DNA of 64,000 bases, taken from assembly GCF_015832195.1 (NCBI RefSeq), contig NC_052017.1, positions 51,475,652 to 51,539,651 of the forward strand. The letters are read 5' to 3'. The position numbers were made by a program, and so were the translations under genes. The stretch comes from Motacilla alba alba. Lineage: Eukaryota > Chordata > Aves > Passeriformes > Motacillidae. Positions 48,101 to 60,810 of the stretch are shown piece after piece (the stretch's first letter is position 1; every line of letters starts with the position of its first letter). Below the pieces are notes generated by a model. The model ran no database searches. It saw nothing but the letters and a program-made list of their open reading frames with translations, and was not told the origin of the DNA.

Positions 48101-51100
48101 CTCTCCCTCCTCCCTGGTGGCTTCAAATCAAATGGAAGGATAAATCAGCAGCTATATTACTTCCCTAAGCACACACCTGCTGACACTTCATGCAGTTGTA
48201 ATTGCAATGGAAAGCTACGTGTACCATCAGGAAAGCCAACTTAATTAACAGCAGTAAACACAAAAGGATGTGGAGCACAGACAATAGACACCATCATGCA
48301 ACACACCCAGTGTCTGGTTTGGGGTGGTTTCTCAGCCTCTTGGACACATGTTGATGGAAGAACTGCCCTCTGAGCTATCTGAGCTACAGCAAGAGAAAAA
48401 CACTTTTTAAATGTTATAATCTGGGACATTTTGCAGGTTCTTGATAGTGCACAGAATTATGGACTGGCCACAAAGAATATAAGGATTCACATTCAAAACA
48501 CAGATGAGTATGGCTATGTGATAAATACAACAAAAATTAATCAGCAAAGTAAGAGAAGCATGTGAAAATGCACAAAAATTTTTTTCAAAACCCATGAAAA
48601 ACAACAAACTTAATATATTCCTCATTCCTCTCTACAATAAGAAAAATAAATTACTCTTCTCATGCAGGGTAGGAACATGTCTTAAACATGATGAATACTA
48701 GCAAACATTTATTTTTTAGGTGTCCATTTGTGGTCTTATACTATTTCTAAATGAAAAATTAAACAGATTTCATCAACACAAATGTGTACATGTGCAGTTG
48801 TATGTGTCTGCTGCATGCAGTAAACTGGTTTCTATGGCCAAAATACACTAGCCTAAAAATACAGTACTTCCACCTGCTTTCAACATTAATTCAGGTCCTG
48901 CTTTAGATAAGAATTAGAAGATAATAATAGATGCCAGTCCTCTCTGTTCTGTTCTTCACATAATTACCAACAGCAATGGTTAACACTTCCTTCCAGAGAA
49001 AATGTTCATGTTTCTTTCTGGAGGTCTTTCACCGAGTAGCATACCTTTGAGAAGTCAAGACCTACCTAAGACAAGGAACCCAGGGCAGAACTCAGATGCA
49101 AAAAGTCAGTACTCAGGAGGTAGAAGATGATACAGGCTACCAAGGAGGCATTTAAAAATCATCACATATACAAGTAGGTGTGAAAAGCCAACTAGTAGTT
49201 GGAAGGGACACCGGGTCCAGCAAGAAGAGCTTCCACACTATGGAAGCCATCTGGGAATAAACAGAGAGTGGGAGATGTCATCTACCCCAGCTTCAGCACG
49301 GCTTTCCACACTGTCTCCCTCAACATTTTCCTAACCAAGTGCACACCTTACAGCCTGGACAGGCAGCTAAATGTGTTAAAAAAATCCCAAACAGAAACAC
49401 CATGGTGAGGCTCAGAGAGCAGGGGATAATGGGTGTCCCTCCCTACAGGTGAGTCCTTTACTGACCCAGTGGCACCAGCCATAGCGTATCTACTGCTGTG
49501 GACACATGCCTACCACTCTCACTCAAAAACGTTCCTGCTGTTTTATAAATATGCCATGAAGCCTGGCAAGGAGAGGATTAGAAACATGCATCTGGAATTT
49601 ATCACCTCATTAAAAGCCCCAGTATGATGGTAGCTAACAACTGAAGGAAAAATAAACAGAAAAGACCTATGGGATTGATCAGTCATACCAGGAAATACAC
49701 TTTACCCTGCAGTGAGAGGAACATTCACAACCGTTCCAATCAAACTACTACTCATCAGCAAAACATAAAGCAGCCTTCCCTCTCCTATTCATGCCCAATT
49801 TAGAAATGGAAAAACAACTGGAGTATCTTAAGTGCTGCTGGCATCTGCCTACAGGGAAGGTGGTTTTGCAATCTAATGCATTCTCTATGTTACTATTCAC
49901 ATCATTGCCATGGAAGAAAAGTACCTTGACTGTTTCTTCTCCCAACCATCAGCACATCTGAGATAAGGCTGAGCTGGCTTACTTAAGTGAGAGTGGGATG
50001 AGGATACTTGTAGAGCATCAGTCAAGTCTCTTGAGACAGCTTTAAATTCTGAATCACTTTCTGTGCATCTACATAAGGAGACGTATGATCTAATTCTTTA
50101 AGCAAACTCAGGAACAACTCGGCTCCCTGCTTTTCCAAAGGATAACAATAAGACTCCAATGACTAATTCCTTTCTCTGCTTTATATTTGCTTACTTATTT
50201 TTCTAAGTCATATTAAAAAAAAAATTTTTTGCTGAAGTAGTAGAAAAGTATCTAACTGACAACAGTCTCTGGTGACTAAGGCAACAAGGACATGGAGAAA
50301 TGGTTGGATGGGTTAGGGAAATAAGTTAAAAGCAGTCTTAGAAGTTGTCTGTATTAAGGACAGAAGACCAGCACATGTCTCTCAAATTCTTGGTAAGCTT
50401 TCCATGTTCACTTCTGGTCTGAAATAAGCTGTACCTTACACCCATGGGAGAGGGAAAAGATTTTGGAAAATTATCAATTTCTCAGTCTAGCCTTAAGAAA
50501 TAGAATTAAATTTGGAAGAAACATGCTTGAATTAAACTAAAGCTTATTGATGATATATGAAGGACAGAATAACTATTTTCATTGGAAAAAAAAAATTTTA
50601 AAAAATACTAATACCATTAAATAATTGGACAGAAAGATGCATCATTAGTTCTGGAACTGTGATCTTCAACCTTTGCCCTAGCTGTTAAGAGGGAAGGCAT
50701 AAAAGACAAGTTTTAAGAAAGTTTTGAACAATATCTCTAACAGATTTTTCTTTTAAAAATTATTATACTGGAAGGCATATTGAATTAAAAAAAACCTAAA
50801 AAAACTTAGGCTCCAAAAGAGGAACTGTCATATAATTTCAAGTTTTACCCACCCAAATCTAGCTGAATTTCCAGAACACTTCTTTTGTCACACTATTCCT
50901 CTGGCTTAGCAGACACATTCTTATCTGTCTTTGGATGGCTGAAGTAGAGCCTTTACAGGAAAGATAAAGTCAGCTATCTTGCCTTTAAACTTCCAAGAAA
51001 AGCAAACCACTACTTTATGTGACAGTCCACCAGACTTCTATTACTCTGGGTAATTTAAAGAGAGGCAGGCACCGTCTAGGAGGATGGGCCAGTTCAGGGA

Positions 51101-53783
51101 TACCTCGGTCCCAGCATGCCACAGTGCATTTGTGAACACACACAGCACTTGGCATTTCTGAGCTGACATGCCAACCTTTTCATTATAATACCAACTGTCT
51201 CTGTGAGAGATGTGACATAGTGCCAGCATGGGACTGAAATCACACAAAAATCATTAAAAAGGATTCCATTGCTGGGTTTCTTAAGTCTCCAAAGATAGTC
51301 TTGAGATGAAAGGAGAGACTACATATATTAACTGGGGAGAAAAAAGTTTGCTCACAGAATCAGTGATAGAAACAAATGCGAACTCCTTTAAATATAAATC
51401 TAAATATATCTGCTTCGTATGGACTGTTGCTACAGAAATGGTGAGATAAAATAAAACCCGTTTCACTACAGCACATCCCAGACCTAGATTCCTACCAAGG
51501 AGGCACTGTCAGGACAAAGTTATGTATTACGCCTTTAGATAATTTAACATGTAACCATATGGTGATGGAGACGATGCTATTCATGCCTCCTCCCCCACAA
51601 TATGCAGAATACTCCCTTCTTCCCATTTCACCAGTGTTTGCCAAAAACTATACCAAGCTGATTCAACACTGACTCGAATGTGCTAAAATGAACAACTTTC
51701 TGTGAGATTAGAAAATTGAATTAATTCAGTGAAGGGTCAAACAAGTGCTGAAGCAATGGGATTTCGCCCTAAGATATTGAGATTGGAGTTGTGCCTCTCC
51801 TCCACCACAAAGGTGTGAAAAGACAGCACAAGTAGGAAGCAGCTGGGGACCCTGAACAACAGAAACTGACATTGCAGAAGTAACAAAGTAGAACAGCCCA
51901 GGCATCGCAGACATGCAGACCTTCCTACTGCTTTGATGCATCCCCCCTTTAACCCTACTGGGCTCCCGTGCACTCAAAATACCCTCTTACCCATTCCTTC
52001 ACTTGTCACACATAGTATCTGTCCTCTGAGATTTACCATCCCCAAATCCTTATTGTCTTTCCCTAGTGTTTCTTCTTGCCCACTTAAACTCATAATCACA
52101 ACAACAACATTAGCATTAACGTGACACCATTAGCATTACCGTCATCACCATCGGGACAATGGCTGAGCACACACATCCTGCCCCTTCCCCCTTCCCTTTT
52201 CCATTTACTTGCACTATTCAGGAGAGTGGCAAGCACGACACTTTCATGCAATGACTTGGATAACACGGTGCTGCAGTAAGTACCACAAAACACACGATGA
52301 CTAGTGACAGTCTTCTGATTGACTTGACAGTGTCAATACACAACAGGATTTTTTTTAAGGCCCTTTCTTTTGACGGAATCTGTGTATACACAAAGGGTCT
52401 GAACCAATACCCAATCTCCAAGTAGGCACCCCTTTGTATTGCCAAGGGAGACAAACATTATCTGTGAAAGCACATGGGCAGAAACGTAAGCAAAACACCA
52501 AGGTGATGATGAATAACACTGAATGATGATGACTCCTGAATGTCAAGGTACAGTGGGATTTTTGTAATTTTGTGACATCCCAGCTTCTTTCCCACATTGC
52601 AGAAAAGCAAAATAAAATGTAGGCGGAACCAAAGACCTGTTGTTATTAGCATACAAAGAAAATGAACTTATTTAAATTCCCCCATCTGTTTTGGCCAACC
52701 ATTTATGAGTAATTCTCCATATTTCAGTCACCTGAAAAAAGACAGTTCTAGGCACAAACACTTCCTAAGCAGTTAATATCCAGATCACAGATGATTAAAT
52801 CATGGTGTTTCATTCTTTCTGTGGGCTTTGTTTTGCAACTGGCTTCCTGGCTGCTTTTTGTCTCTAGCATTTCTCTCCAGCTTCTAGCAGATGAAGTGGA
52901 GGTGGAAAAGAAAAGGGAGGGAAGTTCTTGGGTAGCTCAAGGATTACAGTAATTTCCAATCCTTCAGCAAGAAAGAGCTTGCTCAGGGAACAGATAACCT
53001 AATGCTCTTCCACCTCGCTTTTTGCTTTTTTTTTTTTTAAACTTATGTTTGCAGTTGTTTACAATTATAAAGTTATACAACCCAGGTAGAAAGTTTACTA
53101 CATTTATCACCCACATCGAATGTACCTCCCATCCACATGTTTCCTCCACTTTTTCTGTCAGTGCTGTGGGCAATATGAAACAGAAAACTGCAATTAGGGA
53201 GATCCTCAGTCATATGCCTACAGGTCACTAACATTTGGTTCATACCCAAGCTTGATGTGAATGTAGATGCTACTCATCAAAAGGACAGTTATGCCATGGA
53301 CAACAAATCATCTCAACTCTCTAAAATAAACAACAGTACTAGCACAGGGACAAAGTTACTTTCAAAGCATTCTTGGTATTCTGTCTGATTACCTGTCCTT
53401 GCTCAAAACAAAGGGAGAATTGTCTTCACATTGGTCTACTTATGTTTCCTTTCAGTGTTCTGAAATAAGAGCTGTTCAAGTACTTGAGTTTTGTTTTCAG
53501 CTGGAAAGGTCATCAGGGGTGTGCAGCAAAATGAATCTGTACACTTTTTTAATAAGGAAAAAGGGAAAGAGACGGGTTACAGGGAAGGAGGGAAATTTAC
53601 TGCATCTTCATTTTTGAATCTGCAAAAGTCTCAGATGAGTTATAGAAAAAGTATAATTAGTAGAAGAGTTACAGTCTAAGAGCCTACAGAATCTAATTCT
53701 CTTTCGAAAAAGAAAAGCAATGACTACTTACATATAATATGTAGGATATAATCCTTCAAAGTACCAGCAATGCTTTTTGGCCT
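35966..53783 (-). CDS. VOPP1: VOPP1 WW-domain-binding membrane protein, coding exons 2-5
   Basis: Four minus-strand exons (53783-53732, 40629-40552, 38554-38418, 36147-35966) join in frame to about 149 residues plus TGA. VOPP1 (ECOP/GASP) is a small single-pass membrane protein of endosomal and lysosomal vesicles; it is co-amplified with EGFR in tumours and reported to bind and sequester the WW-domain tumour suppressor WWOX. Counting the split first Glu as residue 1, the sequence shows a luminal Cys-rich part (C6, C19, C25, C26, C30, C31), a transmembrane segment around 41-61 (WYFWFLLMMGVLFCCGAGFF), the basic anchor IRRRMYPPP, and a Pro-rich cytosolic tail with PPSY at 130-133 and PPPY at 138-141. 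I recall the human protein as 172 residues; the missing 20 or so, including the signal peptide, belong to exon 1, which I cannot find here. Confidence 0.95.
36148..38417 (-). other. VOPP1 intron 4
   Basis: 2.27 kb between exons 4 and 5. It includes a small direct repeat (cctcctaggcac, twice near 36628-36660). Nothing else recognised. Confidence 0.88.
38418..38554 (-). CDS. VOPP1: VOPP1 exon 4 (membrane helix)
   Basis: 137 nt, minus-strand acceptor TTTGCCTAG, donor GTCAGA. It encodes FLLMMGVLFCCGAGFFIRRR followed by MYPPPLVEEPTFNVSYTRQP and VNTAS. It carries most of the transmembrane segment, its basic cytosolic anchor and a conserved tyrosine-containing juxtamembrane stretch. Left in phase 1. 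Confidence 0.95.
38555..40551 (-). other. VOPP1 intron 3
   Basis: 2.0 kb between exons 3 and 4. No recognisable element. Confidence 0.9.
40552..40629 (-). CDS. VOPP1: VOPP1 exon 3
   Basis: 78 nt, minus-strand acceptor TCTCCGCAG, donor GTAGGT. It completes Ile18 and encodes CRSYEDCCGSRCCVRALSIQ and RLWYFW, with five of the six luminal cysteines and the start of the membrane helix. Phase 2 at both ends. Confidence 0.95.
40630..53731 (-). other. VOPP1 intron 2
   Basis: 13.1 kb intron. I see no exon, retroelement tail or RNA gene. It is AT-rich with short A/T runs (for example near 50215-50230 and 50585-50605). Open frames up to 150 codons lack domains or splice context. Confidence 0.8.
53732..53783 (-). 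CDS. VOPP1: VOPP1 exon 2
   Basis: 52 nt between the minus-strand acceptor TGTACAG and the donor GTAAGT. It encodes (E)AKKHCWYFEGLYPTYYI, the start of the mature luminal domain just after the signal peptide. It is entered in phase 1 and left in phase 2. Confidence 0.92.
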
Positions 53784-56700
53784 CTGTACACTACAAAGAA
53801 AGAAAAATATGGTATTAATATTTACATAGGATGATTTATAGTTATAAACACAAGCTTAGAGTATTTATAAATACTGTGACTCCAAGCAGTTAGAAGAGGT
53901 TTATATTCCCAAAGATTTCTCAATCCAGATACGCACAGCAAGTGGGAAGTTGGTTCACATAAATGGCAGCATGTCCTGCCAGGATTCAGATCCCTCACAC
54001 AGGGCTTTGTCTGCAGGGCCCCACCAGCTTCCCACAGTTCCCGAACAAAGTCAGTACATTTGGCGCAGACCCAGGATCCAGCTGCGTGTGTTCCCTGGCA
54101 GAGCTGCCGCCTTAAAACCATGGACAACTTAAGAGCCCGTGGCAGTTGTAGCCCTTTACGTGACATCCAAGGCACAAGCAATTTGATGATACTATGCATA
54201 TGACTACACAGTAAATTCAAAAGTTACAGGGAATTATTCATCTTTCTGGAAGTGTGTGGCATGCAGAGCCAGGCTCAGGAAGGAACAGAATGGAGAACCA
54301 TCTATCCCATCTCCTACAGCTTGGAAATGTCTCAAGTGTTCATTAAAGTAGCGGGGAAAGGAAACTGCTTTCTGCAGCTCAGGGGTATTGTTCTCTTTTG
54401 CAGATTGCTGGTGTATCCCTGTGAAAGGACAGGGACAGGCATTTCCTCAGCACATGTGTGCCAGCAACATGAGAAGTGCTCATCCTTACGGGCACTGCCA
54501 GAGCACAGGTGGCAGCTCCAAACAACAGCAGCCCCTAATAAAGAAAACCGTACGTCAAGCTCAAACTCTACAAAATGCACAAAATATTTCTGTGTGTCCC
54601 ACTGACATCACTAGCACAAAATGCCATCTTCACTGCAGACACAGCTTGAGCAGCTCCCCTGCAAGCTGTATTATCCCATCACTCATGGGCAGGGCATTGT
54701 GGGACGCCCACTGCAGAGCAGTGAGGAGTATCTGAGGTTTTAGCAACAATTCCCTCAGCTGCTCACACCTGACACCCAACGACAGAGAGCCATTGGCACG
54801 CTGCCAGCGTTTGGATCATTCTTCATGTTCACTTGGCAGCTCACCTTTAAATAATAGCTCGTTTAAGTTTATTAGCCTTCCCAAATCCCAGAATACTAAA
54901 TGAATCCAGTTAAGACAAAGACAAAGTAGTTTTAGATCCTTGAGTCTCACTCTTCATGAATAAAAAAGGCTGCAAACTCTTTAATGAGTGTCTGATGAGC
55001 TAAATCACAGACAGATCAATTACAGCCTGTGAAGACGAACTGCTATGGATTAAATTGTTAAGAGTGGTACAGGAGATTGGGGGAGGAGGAGAAGATGCTT
55101 TTGATGCATGTGATGAGGCTTTCTTCTAGAAACACAACAGGCTCACACCAGTCTTGGAGATGCACAAGCTTTAGCTTATGCTGGAAGGATCAGTCCTCTC
55201 TACCTAGGATAAACACAGCAGAAATCTTGTTCCCCTCTCAAACTGATGCCATGGTCCAGGCAGTACATTCAGGAGGACTCTTTAGCTTCTACTGGAGCAA
55301 GCGGTGTTCAGAGAGCCATCTCTGCATTCGCCCTTATTCCCTCTTTGTCCCCCTCCTTCAAAGCTTCCAACTTTTTAACCCTTCCTTCCAAATATTTTCA
55401 CCACCCAGCTGTTTCCTCTTACTGTAAAATTAGAAATATGTCAAGTTTCTCTCCATAACACCATGCAAACCTACATGCATTGAAAAACCCAGTAGGCATG
55501 CTGCCAAGTCACTGAAAAATACTTTGGCTCTTCACCTTTGAAGGCTGTAGATCAGCAAACATTGGCTAAAATCCCAGTGTCTGCAGGTCAACCCCCTGGG
55601 AAGCCTCATTTCAGAGTACAGCTTGGGGCGGCGCTGCCATTAAATGTTTTTCCTTCCTGCTTCTCGCCCAGTATGAGTCACCATTTACCTCAACAGCCTT
55701 GAAGCTTTTTGTCAGTCTCAAGCATTTTAATTGATGTTTTCCCAGAAATGTTTCTGAGCACGTGGAGCCTGCACACCCTCTGTAAGTGTAAAGCAGACAT
55801 TTATATTCAGCACTCTCCCCCCATATTTTAATCTGCTTTACAAGTTCTAAAATGAATTGGGAAGATTCCACCTTCCAACATCTCCCTAACAGTAAGATTT
55901 CTGTTTCTGCCCCTAAATAATTCTCTTTTTCAGACAGCCAATATGCTTACTGCTGTCACAAGAAAGGCTCCAGCCTGGGAAAGTTCCTTCCAGCTTACAG
56001 GGCTCAGATACCTGCTCTAAACATCCTTTAGTGTCCAGATTGGCCCTGGAAGAGCAGGCACCAATCCCAGTTCTGCCTTTTTTCAATATCACAGTGCTAT
56101 GAATACTGCATGGCAGTTATTCAGCTCTCCTACATGGGAATCAGGCAAAAAAAATGAAGTGGACCTCAAATGTGAGCAGCAGAGCCAAATCTGATCCACA
56201 TGACATGTCAGACAGATTTACACGCACAAGGGCAAACCGCCGAGCTCCCTGCTCAGTTAAACTCCCACCCATCTCCATGGCAACTTTACTCCAGTAAAGC
56301 CTGACACAAAGCAGGCGGCTACTAACCACCCTCTCTACTGCTGGTTAGCAGACTTGGCAGGAATTCGCTGCTGAGAACCAGTCGAGAATGTCACTGCCAC
56401 TGAGGATTTGAGTGCCTTTAGCACTCAGGCCCCAGAGAGATGAACAGGGGTCAGGGTACAGATTAGCTTTTCCCACCCCACACACATCCTCTGAAGAAGG
56501 CTATGATAATCCGCCTCTTGCCAAGACCCAAATTATTCTTCTGAGTGGTATTGGCCTCAACAGCTAAGCTGGTGGAGAGCCACACAAGAGTAAGAGGAGA
56601 CATATGCCATCAGCATCAGGCTCTCAGCCTTTGGAGAGCCATGTCCTTGTAGTTGTTGGGAGACTATTAAATCCTCAAGAAACCACAGCTGGCAGGAACT

Positions 56701-59679
56701 CACTGCAGCCCACAAACCAGACGCAAAGGGAAGATTAGTCATATTGCTGCCATACAATAGGACCTCACACATCAGGATGGGTGCCCACTCTGCCAGCTCC
56801 CATATGAAGACAGGCTGTATCTCAGACTTTCTAACAAGCATTCATTCATGTATTTAAAAAGCCATTTACCCATTCACTAATAGCCAAAACAGCGTGTCTA
56901 CGGTTTTATAACTAAGATTAGGTACAGCCCTACTGATACTTCCAGCTTTTCTAGGGAAAGGACTACGGCACATTTCTTTTATAAAATTCTCCCCTATATG
57001 CCCTTTAAGAATTTGGCACAGCTATAAAAAATAAATATGAGAGTACATTCATTTTTAAAACAAATTATGCAGGTCTAATTAGGTGTGCATATGTAATCTT
57101 TAGAGAATTAATGGTATGTGAATTAGCCAGATGCTTGAATACATTCCTTAAGTTTGCAAAGAAAAGGAGAGAAAGAGAAAAAACACAAGACTTGCTTTTT
57201 TGTTCGTCTGATTTTAAATAAATCAGCATGTGTCTTGTAGCCTGTTTTCTCTGCAAGACTGTTGCAATGTGAATTGTAAGCTGTCCTTTTCTGTGGCCTC
57301 TAAATTATTTCAGATTTCCTTTTAAAAAGGACACCTGCTTCCTGCCACAGATTGATATTGCAAATGTTACGGCTGCTAGTAAGAACAATGAGAAATAGGA
57401 GTTACTAAAACGTTAGCCAAAGACTGGTTTTGATCACACCATAAAATACAGAACACAAAATACATATGTATGCACATGGTGTGGGGGATGCTACAGCAGG
57501 CAGCCTGCTCACTGAATGTCGGGTGGTACTCCACAGATAGGCTTTGCAGGATTTACAGAAATACTCTCTCTAGCAGGAATATCCTCCACATTGCACATCA
57601 TCATCTCTCAGCCCACAGGACAACAAAAAGAAAATAGATCCGATCAATTAATTACTCTTTGTAATTAAGAGATTCACAGCCAGTGCCTTCAGTGGAGGTT
57701 TGGAAATTAATAACAAAAAAGTAAAAGCAAATAAAGCCCCATATGCATATTCCAGCATGTGTACAGTCCATTTCTGTTGGGTACCACTGGAAAAAGCAGC
57801 CTGCTGTGGACAGCCATGCCTGTGGAGGGCAGATGGAGGGCGATTGCTATCTGTATGCTGAAGGAACATCCAGAGTGAATTTGTGACATCTGCTCAAAGC
57901 CAGATTCTGGAGGAGGCTGTTATCAGTCACAAGGCCGATGAAAACCTACCAGTTACCAGCAACTGAGGGTGAGCCTTTCTCTTCCATTATGTTCCATTAC
58001 AGTTATAAGGATCCAAAACAGATTCAGAAGAACAAAAACAGTATTTAACAGTGACCTGCCATACTGATATGATGGATATGGCTTCTGGTATTCTGGGGTG
58101 ACCTGCTTAGTGGCTGTAACCTGCCACTTAGCTGAGTATATGTTATACATTTTTAGGGTTCAATATGATCCATATGCCAGTCTGTAGCTACAGCCTCTGA
58201 GGCTCAGCTTGGATTAATACACAGATTAACAGGAAGAAGGAGCTAGAAGTATATTTGACAAGTACAATGCTAGAAGTAGGTTATTGTTTCTGAACATCAA
58301 TCAATCTTATTCCAACACTGAGCCAGAACTCTGTCTTCCATACTGCTGGATACAACTAAAAACTGAGAAAATGGGAAGGACAACACCTTTCTCACCATAT
58401 GGCTCCACAGCATCTGAGAAACAGCTATCTATACCTGCTGCCTCTCTCACAGAAGGCCACTTGAAAAATTCAGCTCTTCCCTGGTTTTATTGGCCACTGC
58501 ATGTGGCAAATACTTGATGAAGCCCATACAAAATGAAGATAAAGTCTACGGTGCAACTCCAGACTAAATAAGCAGTTCCAGAAGTCACATTATTGGCTCC
58601 AAATCACAATGTTTTATTGCATCTGACCTTTAAAACTGCATCAGTTTTCAGAACACTATCCCTTTCAGTGCCTAGACAAGAGCTGGAAGCATTATGAGAT
58701 ACAAGCTGGGCTGTATCAGAAGAACTTCTGTGTGCTGAAAGTTTGAAAGACTGTATGTGCAGACACAAGAATATGAGGCATCCTGTTCTTCTATTGCCAA
58801 GAAAAGGGCAAACTATCCATTAAAGTAAGAGACAGCATATCCTGAATCTGGAAAGTGCAGCCTAAGGGTGAAAACAGTTTGCTAGAGAAAACACATTTTG
58901 TTTTAGCCTTCCTGAATCCATCAAAAATCATTCCTACTTCTTCCCTGGTGATGCTAACAGCTGAGGGTGAAAGTTGCCCATCTGCAAAACTATTCCAAGA
59001 CACTGAGTTAGCAAGCCATGTTACCAGTGATTTCAACATATATCTTTGTTGCAAGAGACAGGAGCAACTTTTACTAAAACTCAGGATTATGTTAGGGTAT
59101 TTTTATTTAATGAAGTAATGACAACACATCAGGAAGCTCTTGTATAAAAGGATGTCAATCCTTTATCAAGCTTTCCCTCCCATTTAACAGTAAACAGAAC
59201 AAATACTATTTCGGCTGTACATCTCTTTCGCCAACGCCAAGATTACAAAGTCATGTAATTCACAGTATAAATAATTATTTTCATATATTTCATAAGGAAA
59301 TTAAATGGTTTTGGTTAAAACCTTTTGGTTAAGACTTTTTGTCTGTTCTCCAAGAAGGAAGCGAATATTTCTGATAATAGGATTCATAAAAGAAACAACT
59401 TTTCCACCTTGAATTAATCAGTGTGTGTTTTGCAACAGCAAAAAATTTCAGCAAAACATCTAATTCTTATTACTTCTTGTGCTGTTCAGAGCACATGTAT
59501 TAATCATCATATTTTTATTTAGAATTAATGTGGGTTTAGCATTAGATAGCTTCCCATCACAAAGCATTATTTCACATTTAGATCTATTAACCTTTTCCAG
59601 AGAGGAAATACAAATATCCCTTTGTTCCAGTTCACCATTTCATTTCAGGAACCTGACTCATTTATTTGTTTAATTTTGG

Positions 59680-59707
59680 TTTTTTTTTTTTTGTTTTTTT
59701 TTTTTTT
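59680..59707 (-). repeat. A-rich tract on the minus strand
   Basis: 13 T, one G and 14 T on +. On the minus strand this is a poly(A)-like tract that follows 'CATAATGGCC'. It may be a simple repeat or the tail of a retrocopy. Confidence 0.85.
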
Positions 59708-59837
59708 GGCCATTATGCAGCAAATTGCAAATGCGCTTCAGTCCCAGAACAATACAATTTCAATTGAATATAATTCCTTCATCTACATACAAGGGGAAAA
59801 AAAAGGAAGAAATAAAAGGCAAAGCAAGGCACCCTTA

Positions 59838-59955
59838 TTTTTCAGAGGCCACGCCAGGGAGGGTGCGGGGCTGGCGCTCAGCACCGCGGACAGCGTCCTC
59901 CCTCCCTGCAGTGGCCCGGGGCCACTGCACCTTCCACACAGCCCGACCCGGGCAA
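59838..59955. other. CpG-dense patch in AT-rich intron
   Basis: About 118 bp with roughly nine CpG dinucleotides (for example gtgcgggg, ggcgctc, caccgcgg, gcccgacccggg) in an otherwise CpG-poor region. It could be an alternative first exon or small regulatory island of VOPP1, or part of a retrocopy. No reading frame resembling the VOPP1 signal peptide was found in it. Confidence 0.6.
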
Positions 59956-60101
59956 CAAATCATCTATAGCAAACCTCACCCAACACATCAGCTCTCAGCT
60001 CTCCCTCCGCTCTCACCTACACCTGCTAACAGTAGCCACATCTACTAATTATCTCTTTGCATGTGTGAGCACTTCCATGAGAAATTAATAAGCACAACTA
60101 C

Positions 60102-60810
60102 CATAGAATCACGGAACATCGCAACTTGGAAGGGCCCCATAAAAATCATTTAGTCCAGGTCCCTGTTCCTCACAGGACTATCTAACATAACACCATATGG
60201 CTGAGAGCATCATCCAGATGCTCCTTGAACTCTGACAGGCTTGGTGCCACAACCACTTCCCTGGATAGGCTGTTCCAGCAATCTTCTCAGTGAGGAACCT
60301 TTTCCTAATGCTCACTCTGAACTTCTGCCAATGCAATTTCATCCCCTCACGTCTTACTGCTGGTCACCAGAGAGAGATTAACACCCCTCCTTGCACTACC
60401 CCTCTTGAGGAAGTTACAGACTTCCATGAGATCACCCCTCAGCCTTCTTTTCTCCACACTCCACCAAACCAGTGATCCCAGCTGCCTCCCATTACGTCGT
60501 GCCCTCAAGGTCTTTCACCACCTCAGGCACCCTCCTGCTGACACTCTCCATTAATTTTATGTTCTAATATTGTGGCACCCAAAACTGCACATGAGACTCC
60601 AGGTGGAGCCACACCTTTCAATGCAGTGTAGAGCAGGATATTGGACCAGCTTCCCTGGACCAGCTGGCAATGCTGTGCTTGATGCATCCAGGGCACAGCT
60701 GGCCCTTTTGGCTTCCAGGGCATACTGCTGACTCATATCCAACTTCACATCAACCCAAACCACCATTAGACTGCCTTGGATGGAACAGCTGTGCTCAGTC
60801 TTTTTCAAAC
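60102..60810 (-). mobile_element. CR1 LINE, longest copy in the window
   Basis: On + it starts catagaatcacggaacatcg, then 'cttggaagggcccc', 'agatgctccttgaactctga', 'cttccctggataggctgttc' and 'agttacagacttccatgaga'. Read on the minus strand, part encodes EKRRLRGDLMEVCNFLKRGS, typical of the C-terminus of CR1 ORF2 (endonuclease/reverse transcriptase). It is 5'-truncated and has frame breaks. The upper boundary is approximate. Confidence 0.9.
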
